This document shows, piece by piece, positions 9,810 through 18,310 of a stretch of 64,000 nt of DNA. Source of the DNA: Fundicoccus sp052116145 (GTDB lineage Bacteria > Bacillota > Bacilli > Lactobacillales > Aerococcaceae). The notes beneath the pieces were generated by a model. That model did not search any database. It saw only the letters and a program-made list of their open reading frames with translations, and had not been told where the DNA came from. The stretch lies in NCBI RefSeq assembly GCF_052116145.1, contig NZ_JBQKLQ010000007.1, positions 62,001 to 126,000 of the forward strand, in the 5' to 3' direction. The position numbers and the translations under genes were made by a program. Position 1 is the stretch's first letter. Each line of letters opens with the position of its first letter.

Positions 9810-10496
9810 TTATTGTTCAGTGTAAAATGCAGCTAATTCTAATGGAGTGAGCAAAGTCTCTCCTTGATAAACACGCATATTGCCGCCAGAAATCTCATCC
9901 ATTAAGACAATTTCATCTGGATTATCTGCTTGATAGCCGAATTCTAGTTTAAGGTCATACATTTCTAAACCCTTCCCGGCTAAATCAGCTTTAACAAACT
10001 CAGCAATTTCGACATTTAATGCAAGCAGTGATTGATATTGCGCTTGCGTCATGACGCCTAAAGCCACGATGCCCTCAGATGTCACTAAAGGATCCTCACG
10101 TACGTCATCTTTTAACGTTAGTTCAACATAAGCATCTAAGGCTTGGCCTTCTTCAACATATGCGCCGTAACGTTTAATAAACGAACCTGTTGCACGATAT
10201 CTTGTAATCACTTCTAAACCTTGCCCGAAAACTTCAAGCGGTTTGACCATCATCGTATTCGCTTCTAAATCAGCACTCACATAATGACTTGCAATCCCTA
10301 CTTTTGCTAATGACTCAAAGAAGTAAGTTGTCATTTCAAGATTCAATTTCCCCATGCCAGCAATTGATAAGCCAACTTGGTTAGCACCTGGATCAAATTT
10401 TCCATCAGTACCGGTGACATCATCTTTAAATTTCAAACAGATTAATTCTTCAACTTTATAAATATCTTTCGTTTTACCTTGATAGATTAGTTTCAT
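9810..10496 (-). CDS. purC: SAICAR synthetase (phosphoribosylaminoimidazole-succinocarboxamide synthase)
   Basis: A 228-residue protein of normal PurC length that joins aspartate to CAIR with ATP. The N-terminal LIYQGKTKDIYKVE, the GTDGKFDPGANQVG segment near 29-42, ITRYRATGSFIKRYG near 96-110 and the C-terminal LMDEISGGNMRVY are the expected landmarks. It lies 12 bases after purK and 16 before purL, so it is transcribed with them. Confidence 0.97.
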   Translation of the reverse strand: MKLIYQGKTKDIYKVEELICLKFKDDVTGTDGKFDPGANQVGLSIAGMGKLNLEMTTYFFESLAKVGIASHYVSADLEANTMMVKPLEVFGQGLEVITRYRATGSFIKRYGAYVEEGQALDAYVELTLKDDVREDPLVTSEGIVALGVMTQAQYQSLLALNVEIAEFVKADLAGKGLEMYDLKLEFGYQADNPDEIVLMDEISGGNMRVYQGETLLTPLELAAFYTEQ

Positions 10497-10508
10497 TTCA
10501 TTCTCCTT

Positions 10509-11633
10509 TTAAAACTGCTGACGCCATGATTGTAGAAAATCTGAATTTAATAAACTCTGGCTATCACAAGCACAGAATGTAAAATGTCCCATCTTTCGCT
10601 GTGTTTTAACTTCGCCTTTATCGTAGATATGTAACATTGCATCCGGATAAAGTGCCATTACCTCATCTAATTGACCCATGTGTTGACCTAGAATATTCAC
10701 CATTAATGAGTTTTCCAACAAGCGAATTCCCATTAAAGAACGCCCCGTAATCGCCAGAATATGTTGGTCATATTGTGACACATTACACGCTTCAATCGTA
10801 TAATGTCCTGAATTATGAGGTCTTGGCGCTAATTCATTGACAAGAATTTGTCCATCGGCTGTCACAAAAAATTCAATGCCACAGACACCGACTAATGCTC
10901 CTGCTTCAGCAATCTTATTTGCTATTTGATTGATTTTGTCAGTTAATTCCTTATCAAACGCTGAGTTTACATCTGAAGTAAACAAAACGCCGTTGACATG
11001 TTGGTTGATACTCGGTGGGAAAACACTAATCTTTCCTGCTGTATCACGGGCAACAATCACAGAGACTTCATACTCGAAGTCACAGAAAGCTTCTTGAATC
11101 ATCGTATGCTCATTTAATAAAGCTTCAATTTCAGTTTCTAACTCAGCAAAAGCATCGCTTGCTTTCAATAAGAATTGACCTTTTCCGTCATAACCCAATC
11201 GATTAGTTTTCAACAAACTTGGTTGGTTAATATCAATATCAGCAAGTGATGAGACGGGCGAATAATCGACCGTTTTAACATCGATGCTTTTTAACCAAGC
11301 TTTCTCTTTCAAGCGATCTTGGGTAGTCAGTAACAACTGCGTCCCTTGCGGTAAGTACCCTACATTGGCTAATTCTTGAAGAAGTTCGCCATCAATATTC
11401 TCAAACTCATACGTCACAACATCCACTGATTGGACAAAAGCCATCAACTGCTCACGATCTGAAAAATCAGCGACTGTTTTCGAATGAGCCACCGCAAAGC
11501 CACACGAGCTTGGATTAGGATCGTACATAGCAACTTTGTAACCCATTTTCTGAGCTGATTGAGCAAGCATTTTACCAAGTTGTCCCGCTCCGATAATGCC
11601 TATCCTTGCGCCTGGATGAATTAGTTTACTCAT
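10509..11633 (-). CDS. purK: N5-carboxyaminoimidazole ribonucleotide synthetase
   Basis: A 374-residue ATP-grasp enzyme that carboxylates AIR to N5-CAIR with ATP and bicarbonate. The start MSKLIHPGARIGIIGAGQLG gives the usual dinucleotide-binding-like N-terminus. Farther in are the ATP-grasp segments LLKTNRLGYDGKGQF and FVTADGQILVNELAPRPHNS. The open frame extends 30 codons upstream inside purE, but that part is unrelated to the family, so I place the start at 11633. It overlaps the purE end by eight bases, which suggests coupled translation. Confidence 0.95.
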   Translation of the reverse strand: MSKLIHPGARIGIIGAGQLGKMLAQSAQKMGYKVAMYDPNPSSCGFAVAHSKTVADFSDREQLMAFVQSVDVVTYEFENIDGELLQELANVGYLPQGTQLLLTTQDRLKEKAWLKSIDVKTVDYSPVSSLADIDINQPSLLKTNRLGYDGKGQFLLKASDAFAELETEIEALLNEHTMIQEAFCDFEYEVSVIVARDTAGKISVFPPSINQHVNGVLFTSDVNSAFDKELTDKINQIANKIAEAGALVGVCGIEFFVTADGQILVNELAPRPHNSGHYTIEACNVSQYDQHILAITGRSLMGIRLLENSLMVNILGQHMGQLDEVMALYPDAMLHIYDKGEVKTQRKMGHFTFCACDSQSLLNSDFLQSWRQQF

Positions 11634-12123
11634 ATAGCTGTTCACTACTTTCTGTTGCTTTTTGATGCTGACTTTGTTGGAACGCTTCAAGCGCCTGGCG
11701 AATCTCAACTTGAGTTGTCGCAAGAATTCTGGCCGCCATCAACGCTGCGTTTTTCGCTCCTGCTGGACCAATTGCCATAGTAGCAACCGGTACACCTGCT
11801 GGCATTTGCACAATTGATAACAGAGAATCCATCCCACTCAAGGTACTTGATTTAATTGGTACGCCAATGACTGGTAGCGTGGTTGCCGATGCAATCATGC
11901 CTGGTAGATGAGCTGCCCCACCTGCCCCTGCAATAATTACTTTATAACCTTTATCAGCAGCATTTTTTGAAAACTCCATCATTTCGATGGGCATGCGGTG
12001 AGCAGAAATTACTTGGCAATCATGTTTGATGTTCAAGTCTTTCAACCATTCACTGGCACCTTGCATTTGCTCCCAGTCAGAAATACTGCCCATTACAATT
12101 GCAACTTCAGTCGCCTGTGTCAT
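11626..12123 (-). CDS. purE: N5-CAIR mutase
   Basis: A 165-residue class I PurE that converts N5-CAIR (made by PurK) to CAIR. The motifs MGSISDWEQM near 11-20 and ISAHRMP near 39-45 carry the active-site Ser, Asp and His, and AGAGGAAHLPGM near 66-77 binds the phosphate. Its ATG overlaps the purD stop in an ATGA, and its end overlaps purK. The presence of PurK shows this is the N5-CAIR mutase type rather than the direct AIR carboxylase. Confidence 0.97.
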   Translation of the reverse strand: MTQATEVAIVMGSISDWEQMQGASEWLKDLNIKHDCQVISAHRMPIEMMEFSKNAADKGYKVIIAGAGGAAHLPGMIASATTLPVIGVPIKSSTLSGMDSLLSIVQMPAGVPVATMAIGPAGAKNAALMAARILATTQVEIRQALEAFQQSQHQKATESSEQLYE

Positions 12124-13394
12124 TCAATCCCCTCCTTCAATTCACGGTGTAAACCAATATCTTGACGATAGAATGTATCCTCAATCTCTAACTGACTTAA
12201 TAGTTGGTAAGCATTATCGCGCGCTTCCTCTAGATTTGCGCCACTAGCTGTCATCATCAGAATGCGTCCACCTGTCGAATGCAAAGCGTCTGCTTCGCCT
12301 CCAACACCCGCATATAAAACATGAGTCGTTAGTTTTTCTGGAACAGAGAGTGGTATTTCTGTTTTACAAACTCCTGGATAACCAGCCGCTGCTAACACAA
12401 CCCCTAGATTTGTTTGCTGTTTACGTTCAATCTCAAAAACTTGTTTACTTAAATGCGCCTCAATAATTTCATTGAAATCTGATTCGAATAAAGGCAACAA
12501 GATTTGTGTCTCAGGATCACCCAAGCGAGTATTAAACTCAATCACTTTAGGTCCTTTATCAGTTAGGATAATACCTGTGTATAAGATACCTGTGAATGGT
12601 GTCTCCTGACGGACCATTTCTTTAGCAACTGGCAAGACAATCTCATCAATAATTTGTTGATTTAATTGTTGATCCACCCAAGGAACCGGAGAAAAGGCCC
12701 CCATTCCTCCAGTGTTTGCACCTTTATCAGCGTCAAACACACGTTTATAATCACAGGCGCTACCCAGCGAAATAATATGTTCGCCATTGACTAAACTAAA
12801 ATGTGAAAACTCCGTGCCAGTTAAAAACTCTTCAATTAGAACCGACGTATCATTATCCACCATCATTCTTTCAAGCGTCTCTTTAGCTTCATCTAATGAT
12901 TCAGGTATCACAACACCCTTACCAGCCATTAAACCATCGGCTTTAATGACACAAGGTAAACCAATTTCTAAGCAGTATGCTAGAGCCTCTTGATGGTCTT
13001 TAGCGGCAAAATACTGATATTTAGCTGTCTGAACATTAGCTTCCGCCATGATTTTCTTAGCAAACCATTTCGAGTTTTCTAGTTGAGCAGCAACTTTCGA
13101 AGGCCCAACGATTGCTAAATCACGTTGTTCAAAATAGTCAACAATCCCTAACTCTAAAGGTTGTTCTGGTCCAACAAAAGTCACTGCAACCTCATGTTCA
13201 ATCACAAAAGCTGCTAACTCTTCAACAGCTGTCACAGCAATTGGCACACATTCGATGATGTCCGCTTTATCCAGGAGCATGCCTGGGTTACCTGGTGCAA
13301 CAAAAACTTTCTTTACCGACTGACTATTTGAAAAAGCACGCGCAATTGCATGTTCACGGCCACCAGAGCCAACAACTAGAATCGTTTGCTTCAT
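12120..13394 (-). CDS. purD: Phosphoribosylamine-glycine ligase (GAR synthetase)
   Basis: A 424-residue ATP-grasp ligase that joins glycine to phosphoribosylamine, the product of PurF. It has the N-terminal VVGSGGREHAIARAF, the ATP-binding PCVIKADGLMAGKGVV near 147-162, and the family signature RLGDPETQILLPL near 290-302. Length and order are normal. It follows purH by 20 bases and overlaps purE by four bases. Confidence 0.97.
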   Translation of the reverse strand: MKQTILVVGSGGREHAIARAFSNSQSVKKVFVAPGNPGMLLDKADIIECVPIAVTAVEELAAFVIEHEVAVTFVGPEQPLELGIVDYFEQRDLAIVGPSKVAAQLENSKWFAKKIMAEANVQTAKYQYFAAKDHQEALAYCLEIGLPCVIKADGLMAGKGVVIPESLDEAKETLERMMVDNDTSVLIEEFLTGTEFSHFSLVNGEHIISLGSACDYKRVFDADKGANTGGMGAFSPVPWVDQQLNQQIIDEIVLPVAKEMVRQETPFTGILYTGIILTDKGPKVIEFNTRLGDPETQILLPLFESDFNEIIEAHLSKQVFEIERKQQTNLGVVLAAAGYPGVCKTEIPLSVPEKLTTHVLYAGVGGEADALHSTGGRILMMTASGANLEEARDNAYQLLSQLEIEDTFYRQDIGLHRELKEGIE

Positions 13395-13414
13395 TATTAT
13401 GTGCCGCCCTTCTC

Positions 13415-15004
13415 TTAATGACGGAAATGACGAACACCCGTCATTGCCATTGCTAAATCATTTTGGTCACAGACTTCAATTGACGCATCATCATGAACGG
13501 ATCCACCTGGTTGAGCGATCGCTGAAATACCACGTGAATTAGCTAGTTCTGCAGTATCACCCATCGGCAAGAAGGCATCACTTGACATGACATAAGTATC
13601 ACGTAATGACGCATCTTGAGCCTCAGCTTGATTCAAGGCAATTTCAGCAGCCCCAACACGGTTCATTTGTCCCGCACCGATACCCAAAGTCATAAATTCA
13701 TTTGTGACAACAACCGCATTACTCTTAACGTGTTTAACAACTTTCATACCAAAGTTCATTGCAGCAACTTCCTTAGCGTTTGGTTGACGCTTCGTTGCAA
13801 TATTCCACGCTGCTGGCATGTCATTCACAGCGTCTAATGATAATTCATATGATTTATCAGCTGTTTGAACAAGTAAACCACCTGAAACAGATACATATTC
13901 ATCTTGGTAACTGTCTTCAGTCGCAGAGAAATCAACTGTTAATAACCGTAAGTTCTTCTTGCGGCTTAAACGAGCTAAGGCATCTTCGTCAAAACTTGGT
14001 GCAATAACAATTTCAAGGAAGATCGTTGCTAATTTTTCAGCTAAAGCTAAACTAACTGGACGATTGACCACAACAATACCACCATAGATTGAAATTGGAT
14101 CTGCTTGATAGCAACGCTCGAAAGCTAATTCAATCTCATCAGCAATCGCAACGCCACAAGGGTTCATATGTTTTAAAGCGACCGCTACAGGCTCTTTAAA
14201 TTCACGGGCAATTTTAATTGCAGCATCAGCATCTTTCAAGTTGTTGTAAGACAATTCTTTTCCATTTAATTGCTTTGATGCGCCAATTGAGTAAGCTGGT
14301 GCATTGACTTGTTTGTAGAAATCAGCCGCTTGATGGCTATTTTCTCCGTAACGCAAGCTTTCTTGGTCAACAAATGTTAACGTTTTGTGATTCCAGCTGT
14401 GAGCTTCAAAAGAGTCAGCTGCTGAGAATTGTTTCAAGTAGTCAGCAATTAAAGTGTCATAATGAGACGTTAATTGAAAGACTTTCCCAGCTAAATATTG
14501 ACGAAATTCAAAACTTGTTTCGCCTTTAGCTTGCAATTGACTAATTAAAGTGTCGTAGTCTGAAGGATCAGTAACTACTGTCACGTCTTGATAGTTTTTA
14601 GCAGCACTTCTTAACATTGAAGGGCCACCGATATCAATATTTTCAATTGCATCAGCCAGGGTTACATTAGGCTGACTTATTGTTTCTTTAAAGGGATATA
14701 AATTAACAATAACAAAATCAATCGCACGAATTTTATGCTCTGCCATTGCCGCAACATGATCTGGATTGGTTCTTAGACCTAACAGTCCACCATGGATTTT
14801 TGGATGTAACGTTTTAACACGTCCGTCCATCATTTCTGGGAAACCTGTATAACTATCTACTGATTCAACTGGTAAACCTGACGCTTCAATCGTTTGATAA
14901 GTGCCTCCTGTTGAGAGTAATTTAATGCCTCGATCTGTTAAAGCTTTAGCAACCTCTAAAATATTTGTTTTATCGGAAACACTCAATAATGCATATTGTG
15001 TCAT
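13415..15004 (-). CDS. purH: Bifunctional AICAR formyltransferase / IMP cyclohydrolase
   Basis: A 529-residue protein with the two PurH domains. The N-terminal IMP cyclohydrolase (about 1-200) shows LLSTGGTYQTIE and FPEMMDGRVKTLHPKIHGGL. The C-terminal AICAR transformylase shows SYNNLKDADAA and the catalytic Lys-His motif ALKHMNPCG near 275-283. It performs the last two steps to IMP using 10-formyl-tetrahydrofolate, which FolD (encoded at 53015-53893) helps supply. It begins two bases after purN ends. Confidence 0.97.
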   Translation of the reverse strand: MTQYALLSVSDKTNILEVAKALTDRGIKLLSTGGTYQTIEASGLPVESVDSYTGFPEMMDGRVKTLHPKIHGGLLGLRTNPDHVAAMAEHKIRAIDFVIVNLYPFKETISQPNVTLADAIENIDIGGPSMLRSAAKNYQDVTVVTDPSDYDTLISQLQAKGETSFEFRQYLAGKVFQLTSHYDTLIADYLKQFSAADSFEAHSWNHKTLTFVDQESLRYGENSHQAADFYKQVNAPAYSIGASKQLNGKELSYNNLKDADAAIKIAREFKEPVAVALKHMNPCGVAIADEIELAFERCYQADPISIYGGIVVVNRPVSLALAEKLATIFLEIVIAPSFDEDALARLSRKKNLRLLTVDFSATEDSYQDEYVSVSGGLLVQTADKSYELSLDAVNDMPAAWNIATKRQPNAKEVAAMNFGMKVVKHVKSNAVVVTNEFMTLGIGAGQMNRVGAAEIALNQAEAQDASLRDTYVMSSDAFLPMGDTAELANSRGISAIAQPGGSVHDDASIEVCDQNDLAMAMTGVRHFRH

Positions 15005-15006
15005 AA

Positions 15007-15579
15007 TTAATTTCTTCCTCTCTCAATAACTGTTTGAATTGCTGTTGGATATAAAACATGTTCAATTTTATGAATAGCTGTTTCTAATTGTTCTAAAGTC
15101 CAATCACTTGCGACCTTAACTGTTTCTTGCATAATAATCTCACCCGTATCAATACCTTCATCAACATAATGAACCGTTACTCCCGTTTCACTTACATCCG
15201 CTTCAAAAGCATCTTTGATACCATGTCTACCTGGAAAGTTAGGCAGTAATGATGGATGAATATTTAAGACTTTGTTCGGGTAAGCTGCCAAGATAGTTTT
15301 GCCGATAATTCGCATAAAACCCGCGAGCACGACTAGTTCCACCTCATGCTCCTTTAGAAAAGCTAGAATGTGTTGTTCCCAATCTTCACGGTTAAGACAC
15401 TCTTTCGGACTTAAGACTAGATATGGTACGCCCGCTTGCTTGGCTTTATCTATCACTTTAGCTCCCGCTTGATCACAGACTAGACAAGCAGCTGTTGCTG
15501 TTAACCTGCCCGCTTTAATCGCATCTAAAATGGCCTGCACATTGCTTCCGGTTCCCGAAGCAAATAAAGCTAATCTCAT
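15007..15579 (-). CDS. purN: Phosphoribosylglycinamide formyltransferase
   Basis: A 190-residue folate-dependent GAR transformylase. It starts MRLALFASGTGSNVQAILDA, which carries the phosphate-binding loop, and keeps the catalytic stretch LNIHPSLLPNFPGRHG (Asn, His) near 102-117 and VHYVDEGIDTGEII (Asp) near 136-149. Its first base overlaps the last base of purM, so translation is tightly coupled. Confidence 0.97.
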   Translation of the reverse strand: MRLALFASGTGSNVQAILDAIKAGRLTATAACLVCDQAGAKVIDKAKQAGVPYLVLSPKECLNREDWEQHILAFLKEHEVELVVLAGFMRIIGKTILAAYPNKVLNIHPSLLPNFPGRHGIKDAFEADVSETGVTVHYVDEGIDTGEIIMQETVKVASDWTLEQLETAIHKIEHVLYPTAIQTVIERGRN

Positions 15580-16625
15580 TAGGCTTCACCTAACACGTTG
15601 CCTGTTACTAGACGCACTGTTTCCTCAGCCACCGTTTGTTTCGCCATCTTACCGATGACACGAGCGCCTTCAACTTCTTTCAGAATAGCATCAACATTAT
15701 TTTTGTCGACTGCTAAGACTAAGCCGATTCCCATGTTGAAAATATTAAACATTTCATCTTGGGCTAAGTCGCCTAATGTTTGCATTTCTGTGAAAATAAG
15801 TGGTAACTCCCAGCTAGTTGTATCCACAACAGCTGTTAAGTCTTCACCAAACATCCTAGGTAAGTTTTCGTAGAAACCACCACCTGTAATATGAGCAATC
15901 CCATTAATTTGTTGTGATTTAACAAACGGTAAGACTTCTTCGACATAAATTTTAGTCGGGATCAATAAATGATCTAATAGCGTTTGGCCATCAGCCATTT
16001 GATAAGCATAGTCTAGAGAATGGTCTTTAAAGAATATTTTGCGGACTAAAGAATAGCCATTTGAATGGATGCCTGAACTTGGTAAACCAATTAAAACATC
16101 GCCTTCAGCAACTTTGCTACCATCTAAGATGTTTTTCTCATCAGCAACACCCACACAGAAGCCAGCTAAATCAAATTCATCTTCTTCATATAAGTCTGGC
16201 ATTTCAGCGGTTTCACCGCCAACCAAGGCAGCACCTGCTTGAACACAGCCTTCAGCAACCCCAGCGACAATTTGTTCAATTTTTTCTGGATTACTTGAAC
16301 CGACAGCTAAATAATCTAGGAAAAATAATGGCTCTGCACCTTGAGCTAGAATATCGTTGACACACATTGCCACACAATCAATCCCAATTGTATCCAAACG
16401 CCCTGATGTTTGAGCTAACAGTAATTTAGTACCTACACCATCAGTTCCACTGACTAAAACAGGATTTTCATACTGTGTATTATTTAACTTAAAAAGTGCG
16501 CCAAAACTACCTAATTGGTTCATAACCTCTGGTCTAGCTGTTCTTTTAACATGCTTCTTCATTCGGCTAACTGCTTCGTATCCTTTTTCAATATCTACAC
16601 CTGCACGTTGGTAAGCATTACTCAT
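15579..16625 (-). CDS. purM: AIR synthetase (phosphoribosylformylglycinamidine cyclo-ligase)
   Basis: A 348-residue PurM of normal length that closes the imidazole ring using ATP. It begins with YQRAGVDIEKGYEAVSRMKK and has VSGTDGVGTKLLLA near 58-71, GGETAEMPDLY near 136-146 and the glycine-rich HITGGGFYENLPRM near 244-257. It overlaps purF by eight bases and purN by one. It shares its fold with the synthase half of PurL; nothing is missing. Confidence 0.97.
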   Translation of the reverse strand: MSNAYQRAGVDIEKGYEAVSRMKKHVKRTARPEVMNQLGSFGALFKLNNTQYENPVLVSGTDGVGTKLLLAQTSGRLDTIGIDCVAMCVNDILAQGAEPLFFLDYLAVGSSNPEKIEQIVAGVAEGCVQAGAALVGGETAEMPDLYEEDEFDLAGFCVGVADEKNILDGSKVAEGDVLIGLPSSGIHSNGYSLVRKIFFKDHSLDYAYQMADGQTLLDHLLIPTKIYVEEVLPFVKSQQINGIAHITGGGFYENLPRMFGEDLTAVVDTTSWELPLIFTEMQTLGDLAQDEMFNIFNMGIGLVLAVDKNNVDAILKEVEGARVIGKMAKQTVAEETVRLVTGNVLGEA

Positions 16626-18129
16626 CTTGAAATTCTCCTTTTAAAATTGTTTTCTGTAAGGGACTTAAATTCTCTTCAAACTCTTGACGATAATCTCCAA
16701 TATCTGCTGGATAAACCCCCGTATAAGCGTCCAAACTAACACCGATAGGTTTTGAATCGGCAGATGCGACATTTATACTATCGACTAAACCATTAATTGA
16801 TAGGAAGCCAAGTGAATCACTACCAAAAATCTCATTTAATTCTGGCACTGTATAATTGGCCGCAAATAATTCGCTGGTGTGCGTTGTATTCACACCATAA
16901 TAATTGGGAAAACGGATAGCTGGACTGGCTATTCTTAAATGAATCGCTTTTGCTCCAGCTTCTCTCAGTAATTGAATCAAATGTTTGACCGTCGTGCCTC
17001 TAACGATTGAATCATCAACTAGGACGATTTCTTGCCCCTTAATCAAACTCTCAACAACTGACAGTTTATAGCGAACACCTTGTTCACGTAACTCCTGAGT
17101 TGGTTGAATAAAGGTACGACCAATATATTGATGTTTGATCAAGCCGATTTCATAAGGTAAGTTATGTTCTTCAGCATAACCACTCGCTGCTGATAAGGAT
17201 GAGTTCGGAACCCCAATGACTATATCTGCTGTTTGGGCTGGATGTTCTTTGGCTAACTGTTTCCCCATTCTCTTTCTAGCAGCATGCACATTGACGCCAG
17301 CTATATCTGAATCTGGACGCGAAAAGTAAATAAACTCCATCGGTTCTAAAGTTGTTTCTGTATCAGTGGCATATTGGTAAATCTGATAACCATAGTTATT
17401 AATGACAACATATTCACCTGCCGCTAGTTCAGTTACATAACTTGCCCCAATACTAGATAAGACACATGTTTCACTGGCTAAAAGATAGGCACCATTCGCA
17501 AACTTGCCAATAATCAATGGACGGAAACTATTGCGGTCGACCGCCCCGTATAAGCCATCATTTGTTAATAAACAGAAATTAAAGCCACCTTTTAGTTGTT
17601 GTAAAGATTGTTCTAGGGCTAATCTAAAGTCTTTAACTTTGGCGCGTCTAATTAAATGAATTAATAATTCTGCTGCAGAATTTGATGAAAATACCGCGCC
17701 ATCCGCTTCAAGGCTTTGACGCATCGAGAGTGCTTCTGTTAAATTGCCGTTATGGCTAATCGCAATCGATTGATTGTTAAAATGAAACAACAGAGGTTGA
17801 ATATTAGAATCATCTGCTTGGTCACTCTGAGTTGCTGAACGAACTTGTCCAACTGCACTATTACCTTTCAAGCCATTCAACATATCTACCGACGAAAACA
17901 CATGATTCAACAAGCCATAGCCGCGATGAGCTTTAAAAATTTGCCCATCACTTGTTACAATCCCCGCACTTGTTTGCCCTCTATGCTGTAAAGCATGTAA
18001 GCCAAAATAGGTCATCTGATTCGCTAGAGGATGATTCCAAATTCCAAACAAACCACCCGATTCAACAACACTATCAATGCCATGGAAATTGCTAATAGCT
18101 GAGTTGGTACTCTCCAACACTTCTTTCAC
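16618..18129 (-). CDS. purF: Amidophosphoribosyltransferase lacking the catalytic cysteine
   Basis: PurF makes phosphoribosylamine from PRPP, the first step of purine synthesis. The phosphoribosyltransferase half is intact, with the PRPP motif IVLVDDSIVRGTT. The Ntn-glutaminase half has lost its centre. Family members begin, after removal of a short leader, with Cys followed by GVFGIWGH; here the text is ESGGLFGIWNHP, so Gly (codon GGT, 18055-18057) stands where the Cys belongs, and no Cys occurs in the leader. The glutamine-binding Asp of the TSD(S/T)E motif is Ala (SNSAAEL); the Arg and HNGNL motif remain. I infer an ammonia-dependent enzyme. I chose the GTG at 18129 because AGGAG lies seven bases before it; the in-frame ATG at 18144 lacks a ribosome site. 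First gene of the operon; 503 residues. Confidence 0.93.
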   Translation of the reverse strand: MKEVLESTNSAISNFHGIDSVVESGGLFGIWNHPLANQMTYFGLHALQHRGQTSAGIVTSDGQIFKAHRGYGLLNHVFSSVDMLNGLKGNSAVGQVRSATQSDQADDSNIQPLLFHFNNQSIAISHNGNLTEALSMRQSLEADGAVFSSNSAAELLIHLIRRAKVKDFRLALEQSLQQLKGGFNFCLLTNDGLYGAVDRNSFRPLIIGKFANGAYLLASETCVLSSIGASYVTELAAGEYVVINNYGYQIYQYATDTETTLEPMEFIYFSRPDSDIAGVNVHAARKRMGKQLAKEHPAQTADIVIGVPNSSLSAASGYAEEHNLPYEIGLIKHQYIGRTFIQPTQELREQGVRYKLSVVESLIKGQEIVLVDDSIVRGTTVKHLIQLLREAGAKAIHLRIASPAIRFPNYYGVNTTHTSELFAANYTVPELNEIFGSDSLGFLSINGLVDSINVASADSKPIGVSLDAYTGVYPADIGDYRQEFEENLSPLQKTILKGEFQDE

Positions 18130-18200
18130 ATTTTCACTCCTCATTACGTTATGTTCTTTCTACCTTTCTAAGATACCCATTCTGAAATCAATACACAATA

Positions 18201-18246
18201 AATAACCGAACTAAAAACACTACCGAAACACAAACGTTCGTTAATA
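18201..18246 (-). promoter_or_regulatory. PurBox-like cluster upstream of purF
   Basis: ATAACCGAACTA (18203-18213), TACCGAAAC (18221-18229) on the plus strand and ATTAACGAACGTTT on the minus strand (18246-18233) resemble PurBoxes, the (A/T)-rich CCGAAC sites bound by PurR in Lactobacillales and bacilli. The first and last form an inverted pair. They lie 70-115 bases before the purF start, where PurR would control the operon. I could not place the sigma-A promoter with confidence. Confidence 0.6.
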
Positions 18247-18253
18247 GTTTGGT

Positions 18254-18287
18254 TTTCCCTGTTCCGAATAGGGTTGTTTTTTTTTTT
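18254..18287 (+). terminator. Terminator-like hairpin in the purF leader, plus orientation
   Basis: CCCTGTTC / GAATAGGG can pair (one G-T) and is followed on the plus strand by TTG and eleven T. This is the form of an intrinsic terminator for rightward transcription, opposite to purF. It lies between PurBoxes and no rightward gene is visible before it. Confidence 0.4.
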
Positions 18288-18293
18288 AAGCTC

Positions 18294-18309
18294 AAAAACC
18301 GAACGTTTT
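18294..18309 (-). promoter_or_regulatory. Distal PurBox
   Basis: AAAAACCGAACGTTTT is the best match in the window to the PurR-binding PurBox (A-rich, CCGAAC, T-rich). It lies 165 bases before the purF start, farther out than the other candidate sites. Confidence 0.6.
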
Positions 18310-18310
18310 A

